This document shows, piece by piece, positions 8,187-18,860 of a stretch of DNA of 64,000 bases. The translations under genes and the position numbers were made by a program. The stretch comes from Vreelandella aquamarina (GTDB taxonomy: Bacteria; Pseudomonadota; Gammaproteobacteria; Pseudomonadales; Halomonadaceae), in NCBI RefSeq assembly GCF_020075495.1, contig NZ_JABYQT010000005.1:124001-188000 (forward strand), written 5' to 3'. Below the pieces are notes generated by a model. It ran no database searches, had not been told where the DNA came from, and saw only the letters and a list, made by a program, of their open reading frames with translations. The stretch's first letter is position 1; each line of letters begins with the position of its first letter.

Positions 8187-9023
8187 TTACTCTTCGGTAT
8201 CTTCTTGATCAGCCACTTCATCTTCAGCGGCTTGATCTGCGGGCTCGCCGCCAGGGAATTCCGGGCGCTCATGCATATAAGCCTGCGCGACGTCGATTAC
8301 TGCGATATCCATTAGGAATCGCCGGCCCAGCAGCACCGGGAAATCCAGGTGGGTGCGATCATTGAGCGTGAACTGAACATTTTCACGAATAGGGCCCAGG
8401 GTCATCAGCAGTGAAATCACCGGACGCGACTCTTCACCCGATGCTTGAACGATGCGTACGCGGCGATCCACCGGCGCTTCGATCCATTCGTTGCGCAGCG
8501 ACTCGACCACCGTGTCATTTTCGTTGAGTGCCAGCTTGAAGCGAACCCAGTCTTCGCCATCCCGCTCGAAACGAGTGATGTCGGAAGCGGAAAGCGAAGA
8601 GGTATTGGCGCCGGAATCGACTCGCGCCTTCAAGTAAGTACCAATACCCGGAAAACCTACCCACTCGCTGCGGCCCATGATGGTCTTGGTATCCAGCGCA
8701 TCGGGAATCTCACACTCTTCGCGGATGATGATGGGGTCTTCACCGCGCGCTTCCAGTTCCTGGATGTCACTACGCATCAAGCGCAGCAGGCTGCCGACCT
8801 CACGCACGTCCGCCGTCAGCGATTGCTGCTGAGTGAGTTGTTGCTGTTGATGCTGGGTGGCTGCATTGCATTGTTGAGACAGGGAGTCCTGGAGTTCGAG
8901 CATTCGGGCAGTGAACGCCGTTTCGCTAAGCGGTGGCGGTTCATTGGGTTCGGGTTGCTGCAGGGCGCAACCTGAAAATAGAAGTGATAAACCAGCCATT
9001 AGCCACAAGACACCTGAACGCAT
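8187..9023 (-). CDS. Retropepsin-like aspartic protease lipoprotein (ATP-dependent zinc protease family)
   Basis: 278-aa product with a lipoprotein signal (hydrophobic stretch ending LLFSGC, lipidated Cys19), a Gln-rich helical linker (about 40-110), and then a retropepsin-like domain: GIGTYLKARVDSGANTSSLSA holds the DSG catalytic triad, and FPVLLGRRFLMDIAVIDV is the typical second half. Such proteins are often misnamed ATP-dependent zinc proteases; relatives include RimB, and they work as dimeric aspartic peptidases. The start at 9023 gives a clean lipoprotein signal; an in-frame ATG at 9098 would bury it. The gene leads the 7TM and ATP-grasp cassette. The protease probably acts in the periplasm on a partner or a product of the cassette, which is inference. 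Confidence 0.85.
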   Translation of the reverse strand: MRSGVLWLMAGLSLLFSGCALQQPEPNEPPPLSETAFTARMLELQDSLSQQCNAATQHQQQQLTQQQSLTADVREVGSLLRLMRSDIQELEARGEDPIIIREECEIPDALDTKTIMGRSEWVGFPGIGTYLKARVDSGANTSSLSASDITRFERDGEDWVRFKLALNENDTVVESLRNEWIEAPVDRRVRIVQASGEESRPVISLLMTLGPIRENVQFTLNDRTHLDFPVLLGRRFLMDIAVIDVAQAYMHERPEFPGGEPADQAAEDEVADQEDTEE

Positions 9024-9097
9024 AACGAAGGACACCCTTGAAATAAAAAAGGAATGATAAGGAGAAGCGAGTCCGGTTGTCCAACGCGATAACAGCA

Positions 9098-9142
9098 TGT
9101 TAAATGTTATATACCACTCTATTTAACATAATATATATTATG
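9098..9142. promoter_or_regulatory. Nested palindromes upstream of the retropepsin operon
   Basis: An AT-rich island in the 308-base gap between the retropepsin and ectC genes. It contains a perfect 16-base palindrome at 9127-9142 (CATAATATATATTATG). It overlaps an inverted repeat with arms TGTTAAAT (9098-9105) and ATTTAACA (9121-9128) around a 15-base spacer. Location 75-120 bases upstream of the chosen start suits a promoter and operator. The regulator is unknown. The rest of the gap (9143-9283) shows no gene. Confidence 0.4.
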
Positions 9143-9283
9143 CGAACACCAGACAGGGATCTTGAACCAACCACGTCGGCAGACTACTTGACACCTACCT
9201 GCTTAAGCAAGCACTGATACGCACGTTGTTAAGTCTGATGTCGGCTCGATCATTCACGCGTCTACCTCCCGGTTTATCGCATA

Positions 9284-9314
9284 AAAAAGCAGCTTGCCAT
9301 TGGCAAGCTGCTTT
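9284..9314 (-). terminator. Rho-independent terminator of ectABC
   Basis: A stem AAAGCAGCTTGCC / GGCAAGCTGCTTT with a three-base loop; on the minus strand it is followed by a run of six T. It lies 18 bases after the ectC stop codon, so it ends the ectoine transcript. Confidence 0.9.
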
Positions 9315-9331
9315 CGATGATTGGTTAACCT

Positions 9332-9727
9332 TTACGCTTCTGAAGGTGCATAGGAACCGTCTTCCCGGTGCACTTCCTTGCCGGTGAGCGCCGGTGTAAA
9401 GACGCAGGCAACCGTCATGCCTTTTTCCTTGCCGCGCAGGAGATGCTCATCGTGCTTGTCGAGCAGATAGATATCGCCCGCCTTGATTGGCCAGATCTTG
9501 CCATCTGCCAGCGTTTCCACTTCGCCTTCACCTTCATAGCAGAAGACGGCTTCATAGTGGTGCTTGTACTGAATATGCGTCTCTGTACCTGGGAATATGC
9601 GCGTGATGTGAAATGAAAAACCTGCATTGTCTTCCGCCAGTACCAGGCGTGTGCTGTCCCAGTTGCCATTCTCCGCCGTCACCAGGCGGTCAGTCTTACG
9701 CGCTTCATCAAGGTTGCGAACAATCAT
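9332..9727 (-). CDS. ectC: L-ectoine synthase EctC
   Basis: 131-aa cupin enzyme that cyclises N-gamma-acetyl-2,4-diaminobutyrate to ectoine in the cytoplasm. The start [16 protein letters not shown], the [33 protein letters not shown] cupin segment and the C-terminal GSYAP match the family closely, including residues expected around the metal site. It is the last gene of ectABC, 69 bases after ectB, with its own CGGAG ribosome binding site. A strong terminator follows. No ectD (ectoine hydroxylase) or ask_ect is adjacent. Confidence 0.98.
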   Translation of the reverse strand: MIVRNLDEARKTDRLVTAENGNWDSTRLVLAEDNAGFSFHITRIFPGTETHIQYKHHYEAVFCYEGEGEVETLADGKIWPIKAGDIYLLDKHDEHLLRGKEKGMTVACVFTPALTGKEVHREDGSYAPSEA

Positions 9728-9796
9728 AAATCACTCCGTTACAGGGCGGCTGTCAAATGAGCCACCAGATATCCACTTACGTGGCGCTTGGCACAA

Positions 9797-11119
<1,323 letters not shown>

Positions 11120-11150
11120 TTATACGAAGCTACGTTACTTGACGTGTCGA

Positions 11151-11729
11151 TCAGCAGTGATCGATTTGAAAAGGACCGATACGAACCAGGTTTTCAGGGT
11201 CATGCTCGCCGCCGAGCTGTTCGGTAGAAAAGTATTCGCGACTGTTGAGCGGTGCATGCCAACGCGCGGCCAGACGACGAAATAGCCCCCATGATGCTTG
11301 GTTGTCGGGTGTAATGGTGGTTTCCAGATGGTGAATATCAGATAACTCGGGCCGTGCCAGAATGGCTTCCACCAACCGCCTGGCAAGCCCTGTCCCGCGA
11401 GCCTTCTCACCAACGGCAACCTGCCACAGGAAGTAAGTGTCGGGTGCATTGTCTTTGACGTACCCCGACACAAACCCGACTATCTCGCCCTCTTCGTTGG
11501 TGGCAATCGCGCAGGTATCACGAAACTGGGTCGCCAGTAGCAGGTAGGCGTAGGCAGAATTTACATCCAGTGGAGGACATGCCTTGACCAGCTCGAAGAT
11601 GCCCCAGCCGTCATCTGCATTGGGTTTGCGTATGAACAGTGGCGTTTCGACAAAACCGACGACCGCATCAGCCACTGTAGGACGAGCAAGATCCGATGAT
11701 GAGGTAAACGCTTGTATAGGTGTGTTCAT
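11151..11729 (-). CDS. ectA: L-2,4-diaminobutyrate acetyltransferase EctA
   Basis: 192-aa GNAT acetyltransferase that makes N-gamma-acetyl-diaminobutyrate from acetyl-CoA. Typical EctA features are FIRKPNADDGWGIFELVKACPPLDVNSAYAYLLLATQF near the start, the acetyl-CoA loop VAVGEKARGTGLARRLVEAIL, and TTITPDNQASWGLFRRLA. First gene of ectABC; the gap to ectB is 85 bases. The ribosome binding site is weak. A near-consensus sigma70-type promoter lies 33-61 bases upstream, consistent with strong salt-inducible expression in this family. Confidence 0.97.
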   Translation of the reverse strand: MNTPIQAFTSSSDLARPTVADAVVGFVETPLFIRKPNADDGWGIFELVKACPPLDVNSAYAYLLLATQFRDTCAIATNEEGEIVGFVSGYVKDNAPDTYFLWQVAVGEKARGTGLARRLVEAILARPELSDIHHLETTITPDNQASWGLFRRLAARWHAPLNSREYFSTEQLGGEHDPENLVRIGPFQIDHC

Positions 11730-11761
11730 GGTTATGCTTCGCTGTAGCGAATTTGTTGTTC

Positions 11762-11790
11762 ATTATAACAGCTGATTATTACCAATTCAA
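11762..11790 (-). promoter_or_regulatory. Promoter of ectABC
   Basis: On the minus strand: -35 TTGAAT (11790-11785), a 17-base spacer and a perfect -10 TATAAT (11767-11762), about 33 bases before the ectA ATG. The downstream leader is short and AT-rich. Ectoine operons in Halomonas are known to use sigma70 and stress-sigma promoters upstream of ectA; only the sigma70-like one is clear here. Confidence 0.75.
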
Positions 11791-11818
11791 AAACCATGTT
11801 ATTTACCACCCTGTTTTC

Positions 11819-11835
11819 CATAACGAGGTGTTATG
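11819..11835. promoter_or_regulatory. Inverted repeat upstream of the ectA promoter
   Basis: Perfect six-base arms CATAAC (11819-11824) and GTTATG (11830-11835) around a five-base spacer, about 28 bases upstream of the ectA -35 element. The position fits an activator or repressor site; no regulator gene is adjacent. Identity is speculative. Confidence 0.3.
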
Positions 11836-11915
11836 TGTTGTCTGATATTCGGCGCTCAGGGCACCACATCGAAGGTAACGATATGAGTTTAGTCCAACTA
11901 TTCCCAAGGCGAGAC

Positions 11916-11944
11916 ATAAAAAAAGCGAGCACTCGGCTCGCTTT
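11916..11944 (-). terminator. Terminator of gor
   Basis: A nine-base stem AAAGCGAGC / GCTCGCTTT with loop ACTCG; on the minus strand it is followed by a run of seven T. It lies 12 bases after the gor stop, between gor and the ectABC promoter, and insulates the two. Confidence 0.88.
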
Positions 11945-11956
11945 CATGAGGTTGCA

Positions 11957-13339
11957 TCAAGACCTGGTCTGGGTTCTCAGGGTCACGAACTCTTCGGCGC
12001 TGGTGGGGTGAATACCCACGGTAAGATCAAAATCCTCTTTGGTAAGGCCAGCTCTTACTGCAATTGCAATGCCCTGTATGATCTCGCCGGCCTCTTCGCC
12101 TACCATATGGGCGCCGACCACGACATCGGTCGCGTCGTCGACTACGAGTTTCATCAGTGTGCGCTCCTGACTTCCCGAAAGCGTATGCTTCATGGCGCGG
12201 AATTCTGTCGAGTAGACCCGTATGTTCGTGAACTGTTGCCGCGCGTCTTCTTCACTCAACCCGACGGTACCGATATTGGGTTGGCAGAATACTGCCGTGG
12301 GAATTTTCGTGTAATCAATTGGTTTGGGTGTGGTGTCCTTGAAATGATGCTCGACCAGTTGCATGGCTTCGGTAATTGCCAATGGCGTAAGCTCAGGCCC
12401 TTTGGTCAAGTCTCCCAGTGCCAGGATGGAGGGCGCTGACGTCTCGAAGCGCTCGTTGACCGGTATCTTTCCGCTGTCGTCGAGTGCAATGCCAAGTTTT
12501 TCCAGGCCCAGGCCTTCCACATTAGCTCTACGCCCCGTGGCGGCAAGCACCGCATCCACTTCGAGCGTTTCCCCATTGGTTAGCTGTACGCTATAGCCGG
12601 TGCCCAGGGCTTCTATACGTTCGATATTGGCATTGAAGTGCAGCTTGACGCCCTTCTTCTCCATCTCTTTGCGCGTAAACTCGCGCACTTCGTTGTCAAA
12701 CGGCTTGAGGAACAAACCGCCGCGGTAGACCAGATGGGTTTCGCTGCCCAATCCGTTGAAAATACTGGCGAACTCGACGGCGATATACCCACCACCCAAG
12801 ACCAGAAAGCGCTTTGGAAATGACGCCAGATCAAATACCTGGTTAGAGTCCAGGGCGTGCTCATTGCCTGGAAAATCGGGCACCCAGGGCCAGCCGCCGG
12901 TCGCCAGCAGAATCTTGTTTGCCGTTACATGATTGACCCCGTTGGCATCTTTCAAAGCAACCGTGTGCGCATCAACGAGTTCACCGCGTGCATTGAGCAA
13001 GGTAACGTCGGCACCTTCCAGCAGGCGTTGATAAATGCCGTTCAGTCGCTTGATCTCGCTGGTCTTGTTATCCCGCAGCGTGTTCCAGTCAAACGTGGCA
13101 GGCTCGGAAAGCTGCCAGCCGAAGCCTGCGGCATCGTCAAAACTGTCATGAAAGTGCGCTGCGTATGCGTAAAGTTTCTTTGGAACGCAGCCAACGTTGA
13201 CGCAGGTTCCACCTAAATAGCGGTCTTCTATGATGGCGACGCGCGCTCCGGTGGCGGCTGCCATACGGGCAGCGCGAACGCCACCTGAGCCGGCGCCAAT
13301 CACTAAAAGGTCATATTCGTATCCGGAATCGGCTACCAT
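11957..13339 (-). CDS. gor: Glutathione-disulfide reductase
   Basis: 460-aa FAD- and NADPH-dependent reductase that regenerates reduced glutathione in the cytoplasm. The FAD fold is YDLLVIGAGSGGVRAARMAA, the redox-active disulfide is GGTCVNVGCVPKKLY, the NADPH fold is FLVLGGGYIAVEFASIF, and the C-terminal HPTSAEEFVTL carries the active-site His-Glu pair. Length matches the family. AGGAG lies six bases before the ATG. It stands alone, divergent from the carbonic anhydrase gene, with its own terminator. It supplies reduced glutathione to enzymes such as the GrxA encoded at 60.2 kb. Confidence 0.96.
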   Translation of the reverse strand: MVADSGYEYDLLVIGAGSGGVRAARMAAATGARVAIIEDRYLGGTCVNVGCVPKKLYAYAAHFHDSFDDAAGFGWQLSEPATFDWNTLRDNKTSEIKRLNGIYQRLLEGADVTLLNARGELVDAHTVALKDANGVNHVTANKILLATGGWPWVPDFPGNEHALDSNQVFDLASFPKRFLVLGGGYIAVEFASIFNGLGSETHLVYRGGLFLKPFDNEVREFTRKEMEKKGVKLHFNANIERIEALGTGYSVQLTNGETLEVDAVLAATGRRANVEGLGLEKLGIALDDSGKIPVNERFETSAPSILALGDLTKGPELTPLAITEAMQLVEHHFKDTTPKPIDYTKIPTAVFCQPNIGTVGLSEEDARQQFTNIRVYSTEFRAMKHTLSGSQERTLMKLVVDDATDVVVGAHMVGEEAGEIIQGIAIAVRAGLTKEDFDLTVGIHPTSAEEFVTLRTQTRS

Positions 13340-13477
13340 TCTTTACTCCTGTAGATGCGTGTACGTACCGCTACCTTGGTCACGTATGCTTATTGACCTT
13401 GCTGACCGGGAAGGTTAAAACCATTCCCCCCTGATGTATCCAACACTAACCTGACGAAGTGATGAAACGGAGACTCA

Positions 13478-14125
13478 ATGTCTAACTCTATTGCGACGCT
13501 CCTCGACAACAATCGTGCCTGGGCTGAACGCATGTGCGAGGAGGATCCCGACTATTTCAAGCGGCTTTCCGCTCAGCAGAATCCCGACTATCTCTGGATT
13601 GGCTGCTCTGACAGTCGTGTACCTGCCAACCAGATAATTGCCCTGCCGCCCGGCGAAGTGTTTGTCCATCGCAATGTTGCCAACCTCTTGCATCACACTG
13701 ACATGAATGCACTTTCGGTCGTGCAGTATGCAGTAGATGTGTTGGAAGTCAGCCATATCATGATCGTGGGCCATTATGGCTGTGGCGGTATCCGTGCGGC
13801 GGTGACCGGTGGCGAATGTGGCGTGGTGGATTATTGGCTGCATTCAGTGCGAGAGCAGTATAACCATCATCGCCATTCACTCGAGCACCTCCCCATTGAT
13901 GACCAGATCGACCGCATGTGCGAGTTGAACGTCAAGGCGCAGGTCAATAGCCTTTGCCGTACTAAAATCCTGCAGCGAGCATGGCAACGTGGCCAACAGA
14001 TTTCCGTGCATGGCTGGGTCTACGGTTTGAGTGATGGCCGCGTCAAGGATCTCAAGTGCACCGTTACCGGGCTGGATCAGGTGGAAACCCTTTATCGCAT
14101 TGACCGCCTTCAGCCTAGCGACTGA
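13478..14125 (+). CDS. can: Beta-class carbonic anhydrase
   Basis: 215-aa beta carbonic anhydrase interconverting CO2 and bicarbonate in the cytoplasm. Zinc ligands and catalytic residues are visible: Cys43 and Asp45-Arg47 in WIGCSDSRVPAN, His99 and Cys102 in VGHYGCGGIRAA. Similarity along its length is to E. coli Can (YadF), including the N-terminal LLDNNRAWAERM. Ribosome binding site GGAG nine bases upstream. It is monocistronic, divergent from gor and convergent with msrA. Confidence 0.96.
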   Translation: MSNSIATLLDNNRAWAERMCEEDPDYFKRLSAQQNPDYLWIGCSDSRVPANQIIALPPGEVFVHRNVANLLHHTDMNALSVVQYAVDVLEVSHIMIVGHYGCGGIRAAVTGGECGVVDYWLHSVREQYNHHRHSLEHLPIDDQIDRMCELNVKAQVNSLCRTKILQRAWQRGQQISVHGWVYGLSDGRVKDLKCTVTGLDQVETLYRIDRLQPSD

Positions 14126-14152
14126 CTGGTTTAAAGCGCTACAGGATGCCAG

Positions 14153-14182
14153 GAAAAACGACTACCGCTTGGCGGTAGTCGT
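14153..14182 (-). terminator. Terminator between can and msrA
   Basis: An 11-base stem ACGACTACCGC / GCGGTAGTCGT with a three-base loop; the minus strand ends in TTTTT. It lies 46 bases after the msrA stop and 28 bases after can. It probably terminates the tam-msrA transcript and may also stop can. Confidence 0.85.
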
Positions 14183-14227
14183 CTTGATGCTCTGCTCTTC
14201 TTTTTCTCCTTCTACCGGATCAGCGGA

Positions 14228-14839
14228 TTAACCACCGATCGGGCAGGTAACGCCGGTGCCTTTCAAACCACAGTAGCCGTCGGGATTCTTGTCCAGATAC
14301 TGCTGGTGGTAGGTTTCCGCAAAATAGAAGGTATCCAGCGGCTTGATCTCGGTGGTGATGCGACCTCGGTTGGCTGCATTCAACGCCTGCTGATAAACCT
14401 TGGCGCTCTGTTCTGCCGCCTGCTGCTGCGCCGCGGTCGTGGTATAAATGGCCGAGCGGTATTGCGTGCCTATATCGTTACCCTGGCGGTTGCCCTGGGT
14501 GGGGTCATGCTGCTCCCAGAATATCTGGAGAAGCGTGTCGACATCGGTCTTGCCTGGATCATAGATGACGCGCACCACCTCCGCATGACCGGTACGCCCG
14601 GAGCACACCTCCTTGTAGGTAGGATGCTCGGTCGAGCCACCTGCATAGCCTGCTGCCGTCACATAAACCCCCGGCTGCTGCCATAACAGCCGCTCGACGC
14701 CCCAGAAGCAGCCCATTCCCAATACGATCTCTTCGAAGTTCTCCGGATAAGGCCCTTTCAGAGAGTGGCCGTTGATGGTGTGAACGTCACCGGTTTCAAT
14801 GGGCGTACGCTGCGTGTTGCCACCGTCTTGATTGATCAT
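14228..14839 (-). CDS. msrA: Peptide-methionine (S)-S-oxide reductase MsrA
   Basis: 203-aa MsrA, repairing the S form of methionine sulfoxide with thiol reductant. The catalytic motif is [15 protein letters not shown] with the nucleophilic cysteine; [25 protein letters not shown] and [27 protein letters not shown] are family signatures. The ATG at 14839 has AGAGG at good spacing; a longer frame to 14881 would overlap tamB. It begins 10 bases after the tamB stop, so it is probably the last gene of the tam operon, an unusual pairing of outer-membrane assembly with oxidative repair. Confidence 0.95.
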   Translation of the reverse strand: MINQDGGNTQRTPIETGDVHTINGHSLKGPYPENFEEIVLGMGCFWGVERLLWQQPGVYVTAAGYAGGSTEHPTYKEVCSGRTGHAEVVRVIYDPGKTDVDTLLQIFWEQHDPTQGNRQGNDIGTQYRSAIYTTTAAQQQAAEQSAKVYQQALNAANRGRITTEIKPLDTFYFAETYHQQYLDKNPDGYCGLKGTGVTCPIGG

Positions 14840-14849
14840 GAAAGCCTCT

Positions 14850-17800
14850 CTACTGCTGCCGGTAAATGACGGGATCGCCACGGCGTGAAAATGTGTAAAT
14901 CAAATCCACCGCCTGGTTAGCGCCAGATACCGCTTGTACATATAGGTTACGCCATAGCGTATAGCGTAAGGTTAGTTCCGCAATCGGCGAGAAAATTCCC
15001 ACACCGTAACTGATGCGAATATCATCGGTGAGTTGTCCGCTCAAGGCGACCTGACTTTCGTCGCCTGCGCCCGTAGTATCCAGCGCCAGGTCGTCGATAC
15101 CAAAGGCTTCGCCGATGGAGCCCACTGCGCCCCCCGTTCGCCCAAGTGACATGCCGATCAGTGCCGTGGTCAGCGCGCTGTCCATCCCGCCTCCTGCATC
15201 CGGTGCGCGGCCGCGCAGCAGATAGGAGAGCGCCTGGGTTTCACCCATGGACGGCTCGGAAAAGATCATCACGTTGGGCTCTTCGGCACTGCCGGTAACG
15301 CGTAGCCCGGCGATTACGTCGTCTTCGGTCACGTCAGGGTTGCGTATGGCCTCGAAGTCCAGCGTAGGCAGTGCTGGCGGGCCGCTGAACAAGAGCTGCC
15401 CGCGACGGATAAGCAGATCCTGGCCAAACGCCTGGAAGCGGCCATCGACCAGGTTCACGTCGCCAAACAGTTGAAGGCCTCCGCTATCCTGGCGGATTTC
15501 CAGCGTGCCCCCGAGGCCTGATTCAAGCCCGTAGGCGGAGATCTGCATGTCCCGCCCCAGGGTCAGCGTAATCAATACGTCAAGCTCCATACCCGCCTGG
15601 ACCAACTCTGCAGCGGCGCTGGGGTCATCGCCGTTGGCTTGCGCACGCAGAGCAGCTTCTTCTGCGGCACGGTCATCACTTTCGGTAATGATGATTTCAT
15701 CCGAACTTGGCTCAATGGCCGAGGAGGACCGGGAGCCGACTTGCAAACGTGCCCAGGGAAGGTCCACGTTTCCACGCACCTGCAGCCGCTCGGGAGTAAC
15801 GCGCACGCGGATATCGGGTGCCGCTTCCAGGCGTCCGAACTGAGGTAACACCAGCAGAAGCGGCTCCTGGGTAGCATTGAGATCCACACCGATACGCCAA
15901 TCGTCGGCCGAGGGCCAGTAGGCATCACCGGTTATATTCAGACGCCCGCGCTCGGCACTCACAAAGCCGTTGATATCACCCTGTTCGCCATCAAACGAAA
16001 CCGTCAGTTCGCCATCACGCACGTCCAGCGGTATATCCGGCCCATGCAGGCGCAACCCGCGCAGTGCCAGGCTCCCTTGCAAATCGGGCTGGCGAGTGGT
16101 GCCGCCAATTTGCACGCGCCCGTCGATCGCACCTTCAAGATGGTCCATGTTGATGACCATCGGGCGATAGGGTTCCAGCGTCAAGTTATTGGCCAGCAGC
16201 TCGCCATCAAGCCTGCCCTGGCCCAGGGGGTCATTCAGCGACAGGTTGAGCGTAAGGTCACCTGCTTCTGAAAAGGACAACACCATGTTGGTGTTCGCCT
16301 GGGCCTGGTTGGCTTGAATCTGGGCGTCCAGATTGATTTCAGGCAGTTGTACAGGCTGCCCGTAATCATTGATGGCGGTAATCGCAAGCTCGCTGAGTAG
16401 CTGAACATCGGCTTGCCAGCGCGCACCGCCCTGTCGCCAATCGATCGTCGCATCCGCAGTCGTGGCGCCTTCAAACGACCACTCATCAGGCAAAAACGGC
16501 TCGAGCATTTCCATGGGCACTTCGCGCACGGTCAGTATGGCGCGCCCTTGATCGGCCGAGGCGTTGATAACTTCCTGGGAACAGACCAGACCGCCCTCTT
16601 CGCGGCGCAGGCAGAACGGCGAGAGACGTGCCTGGCCATTTGCCAGGTTGTAGCTCAACTCCAAGGGCGATTCCAGACGGATGGTTCCTGCTTCAGAATC
16701 GATCTCCAGCGGCGTCAACCGGCCTTGATATTGCTGGCGCGCCTGATCAAAACGTCCCGTCAGGCCAAGCAATGCGCGCTGAAGAGGTGTATCGGGATCA
16801 CCTTGAACAGTGGCTTCGAGCTGGTGCTGGGACAGGCGCCCGGTCAGATTCACATCGGCGGCCGTCAGGCGCTGGCCACCGGCAAATATTTGCTGCAAGC
16901 CAAGCTGGATGTCGAGCCGTGGATCATCAAGTCCTTGTACCGTGGCATCGAGTTCAAGACGCTCGACGCGGTTATCTGCAAAACGCAGCTCACGCCCCGC
17001 CAGGTCTGCCACGATTTCAGGCTGGGCGAAACTTCCAGTCGCCCTTACGTTACCAGTCAGCGTGCCAGCCAGTTCAGGAGAAAGGGTACGCAGTTCCCGT
17101 AGAGCGATATCAGCATCTAGTGACATCGCCTGCTCGCTCACCTGGCCGGAGGCTTCAAGCCGGTTATTCCCTTGAGTAAACAGCAGTTCGTGGATGTCCA
17201 CTTCCATATTGCTGTTGGCATTCAGCGCGGCCTGCAAGGTTAAAGGGTAGTCACGCAGTTGCCCGTCTATATCGATGTTGGCAATACCGATAGACCATAT
17301 ATCTCCCTGCTGGCGTACACCCAGCTCGATATCCCCGCTCAAGCTGCCGTCCATCTGATCCACAAAATGTGAAGGATCAAATTGATCCAACCGGATTCGG
17401 GTATCCACCGTCAGCGGGGCTTGCCAGTCAATTCTGCCTTCACTTCGCAGCGTACTCTCTTCTACCTCAAGCACCAGAGACTGCCACTGGAAATAGCTGA
17501 AATCACCCTGACCATTCAATGCTAGCTGCGCAAGGGGGAGTTCGGGTCCTTGGACGGCCAGTTGGATCTCTGCCTGGTAGGCGACAAGACTACCCGACAC
17601 GAAAGCATCGACGTCTTCAATCACATAAGGGGGAGCCTGATCTTTGTCATCGCCAGCCAGCGGCCACTGCAGCCGTTCACTTTGCAGGCGTGCCTGGAAA
17701 GGTAGTTCCGGGTCCAGCGCGTTAATTCTGCCATCGAGCGTTGCTGTTACGGTGCCCGAGGCGGCCAGCCCAGCCTGCAGATTGTCCAGCGGGCCGGAAA

Positions 17801-18851
17801 GTGTCAGTTCAAGCACTTCGCCGTCGAGCTCGGGAAACAGGTCGGGCAAGAACAGCACAGCATCGAGCCGAGCATCCAATGGGTAATTGCCGGTGAGATC
17901 GACATTTGCCACCAGGCTGGCCTCTGCATCGTCGCTGAGTACTTCCAGTGATGTCACCTCTACCCGACTCTCTTGCGTAACAAGGCCCAGTTGCAAGCGC
18001 TCGATGGTGTACTCGAAGGCGCCGGCAAGACGAATGTCGTTGACCGTCAAATTGCTGATGTCGAGATCAACCGGCAGGATGATGTCCGGCAGTTCTACAG
18101 GACCACGTGTGGCGATGTTTTCCTCGATGGAAACTGCCTGCATGGCTTCTTCTTGTGAAGAGGCTGCCAGAATCGCACCATCGATTGCTTCAGGCGTCAG
18201 CGGTGTGGGCGAATCCTGAGTGAGCTGAACACCCGCCGAGGGGGGCAGGTATATGCTCAGTTGATCGAGCTGGCTCGAGTCAAAGGCTATGCGGCTCTGT
18301 TCGCCGGTAGCGGAGGTTTCAAAACTGGCCCACTCGATACGGGTACCATTGGCCAATTGCACTGTTACATCGTCAAGCGCAACTGCGCGAAGCTCGACCG
18401 GAAACGGGAGATATAGCCTGAAAGGTGTGCTGTCTTCACTGGGTGGGGTTTCCGTCTCGCTGGCGCCGATGCGAATATCCGCGCCGTCCACGCGCAGCGT
18501 ATCCAGGCATAGCCGTCTAGAGAGCAGGCAATCATCTGCCCAGGTAAGCTCTAAGTCGTCGATGACCACGCGAACATTGCCCAGTTCAAGATGAAACCCT
18601 TGAAGGGTGAATTCTTCGAGCAGTGCGCCCTGCTGATGCTCGAAGGTAAAAAAGCCGCGTTGTTCCCCTTGAGAGAACAGAAATCCCGTCCCCCAGGGAG
18701 ACAGTGCCACCCCAAGCAGTAGTGCAATCAAGCCAAACAGCCACAAGGGCAAGACGATCAGTAGACGTATCACGCTCCATAGCGCAAGCCATGCGCGCTG
18801 GCGCGAAGAGTATGGCTGATGCGTCGAAGAGGAAGACTCAACCTGGGACAA
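14850..18851 (-). CDS. tamB: Translocation and assembly module protein TamB
   Basis: 1333-aa AsmA-like bridge protein of the TAM complex, anchored in the inner membrane and spanning the periplasm. It is implicated in outer-membrane protein assembly and phospholipid transport. One N-terminal membrane anchor (about 24-50, [21 protein letters not shown]) is followed by a long repetitive beta-rich region. The conserved C-terminal DUF490/TamB domain contains [23 protein letters not shown] and ends [25 protein letters not shown]. The start is TTG with TAGGAG seven bases upstream, nine bases after the tamA stop. It is clearly partnered with TamA. Confidence 0.95.
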   Translation of the reverse strand: MSQVESSSSTHQPYSSRQRAWLALWSVIRLLIVLPLWLFGLIALLLGVALSPWGTGFLFSQGEQRGFFTFEHQQGALLEEFTLQGFHLELGNVRVVIDDLELTWADDCLLSRRLCLDTLRVDGADIRIGASETETPPSEDSTPFRLYLPFPVELRAVALDDVTVQLANGTRIEWASFETSATGEQSRIAFDSSQLDQLSIYLPPSAGVQLTQDSPTPLTPEAIDGAILAASSQEEAMQAVSIEENIATRGPVELPDIILPVDLDISNLTVNDIRLAGAFEYTIERLQLGLVTQESRVEVTSLEVLSDDAEASLVANVDLTGNYPLDARLDAVLFLPDLFPELDGEVLELTLSGPLDNLQAGLAASGTVTATLDGRINALDPELPFQARLQSERLQWPLAGDDKDQAPPYVIEDVDAFVSGSLVAYQAEIQLAVQGPELPLAQLALNGQGDFSYFQWQSLVLEVEESTLRSEGRIDWQAPLTVDTRIRLDQFDPSHFVDQMDGSLSGDIELGVRQQGDIWSIGIANIDIDGQLRDYPLTLQAALNANSNMEVDIHELLFTQGNNRLEASGQVSEQAMSLDADIALRELRTLSPELAGTLTGNVRATGSFAQPEIVADLAGRELRFADNRVERLELDATVQGLDDPRLDIQLGLQQIFAGGQRLTAADVNLTGRLSQHQLEATVQGDPDTPLQRALLGLTGRFDQARQQYQGRLTPLEIDSEAGTIRLESPLELSYNLANGQARLSPFCLRREEGGLVCSQEVINASADQGRAILTVREVPMEMLEPFLPDEWSFEGATTADATIDWRQGGARWQADVQLLSELAITAINDYGQPVQLPEINLDAQIQANQAQANTNMVLSFSEAGDLTLNLSLNDPLGQGRLDGELLANNLTLEPYRPMVINMDHLEGAIDGRVQIGGTTRQPDLQGSLALRGLRLHGPDIPLDVRDGELTVSFDGEQGDINGFVSAERGRLNITGDAYWPSADDWRIGVDLNATQEPLLLVLPQFGRLEAAPDIRVRVTPERLQVRGNVDLPWARLQVGSRSSSAIEPSSDEIIITESDDRAAEEAALRAQANGDDPSAAAELVQAGMELDVLITLTLGRDMQISAYGLESGLGGTLEIRQDSGGLQLFGDVNLVDGRFQAFGQDLLIRRGQLLFSGPPALPTLDFEAIRNPDVTEDDVIAGLRVTGSAEEPNVMIFSEPSMGETQALSYLLRGRAPDAGGGMDSALTTALIGMSLGRTGGAVGSIGEAFGIDDLALDTTGAGDESQVALSGQLTDDIRISYGVGIFSPIAELTLRYTLWRNLYVQAVSGANQAVDLIYTFSRRGDPVIYRQQ

Positions 18852-18860
18852 AGCGTGCTC

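Noticed and set aside
9143-9283. tRNA T-arm-like string (GGTTCAAGATCC on the minus strand), a possible attachment site or tRNA relic
   Set aside because: The flanking bases do not pair as a T stem and no other cloverleaf arms are present.
14850-18851. Possibility that the 1333-codon gene is an adhesin or repeat toxin
   Set aside because: The C-terminal domain and adjacency to tamA identify it as TamB; no adhesin signal or toxin repeats are present.
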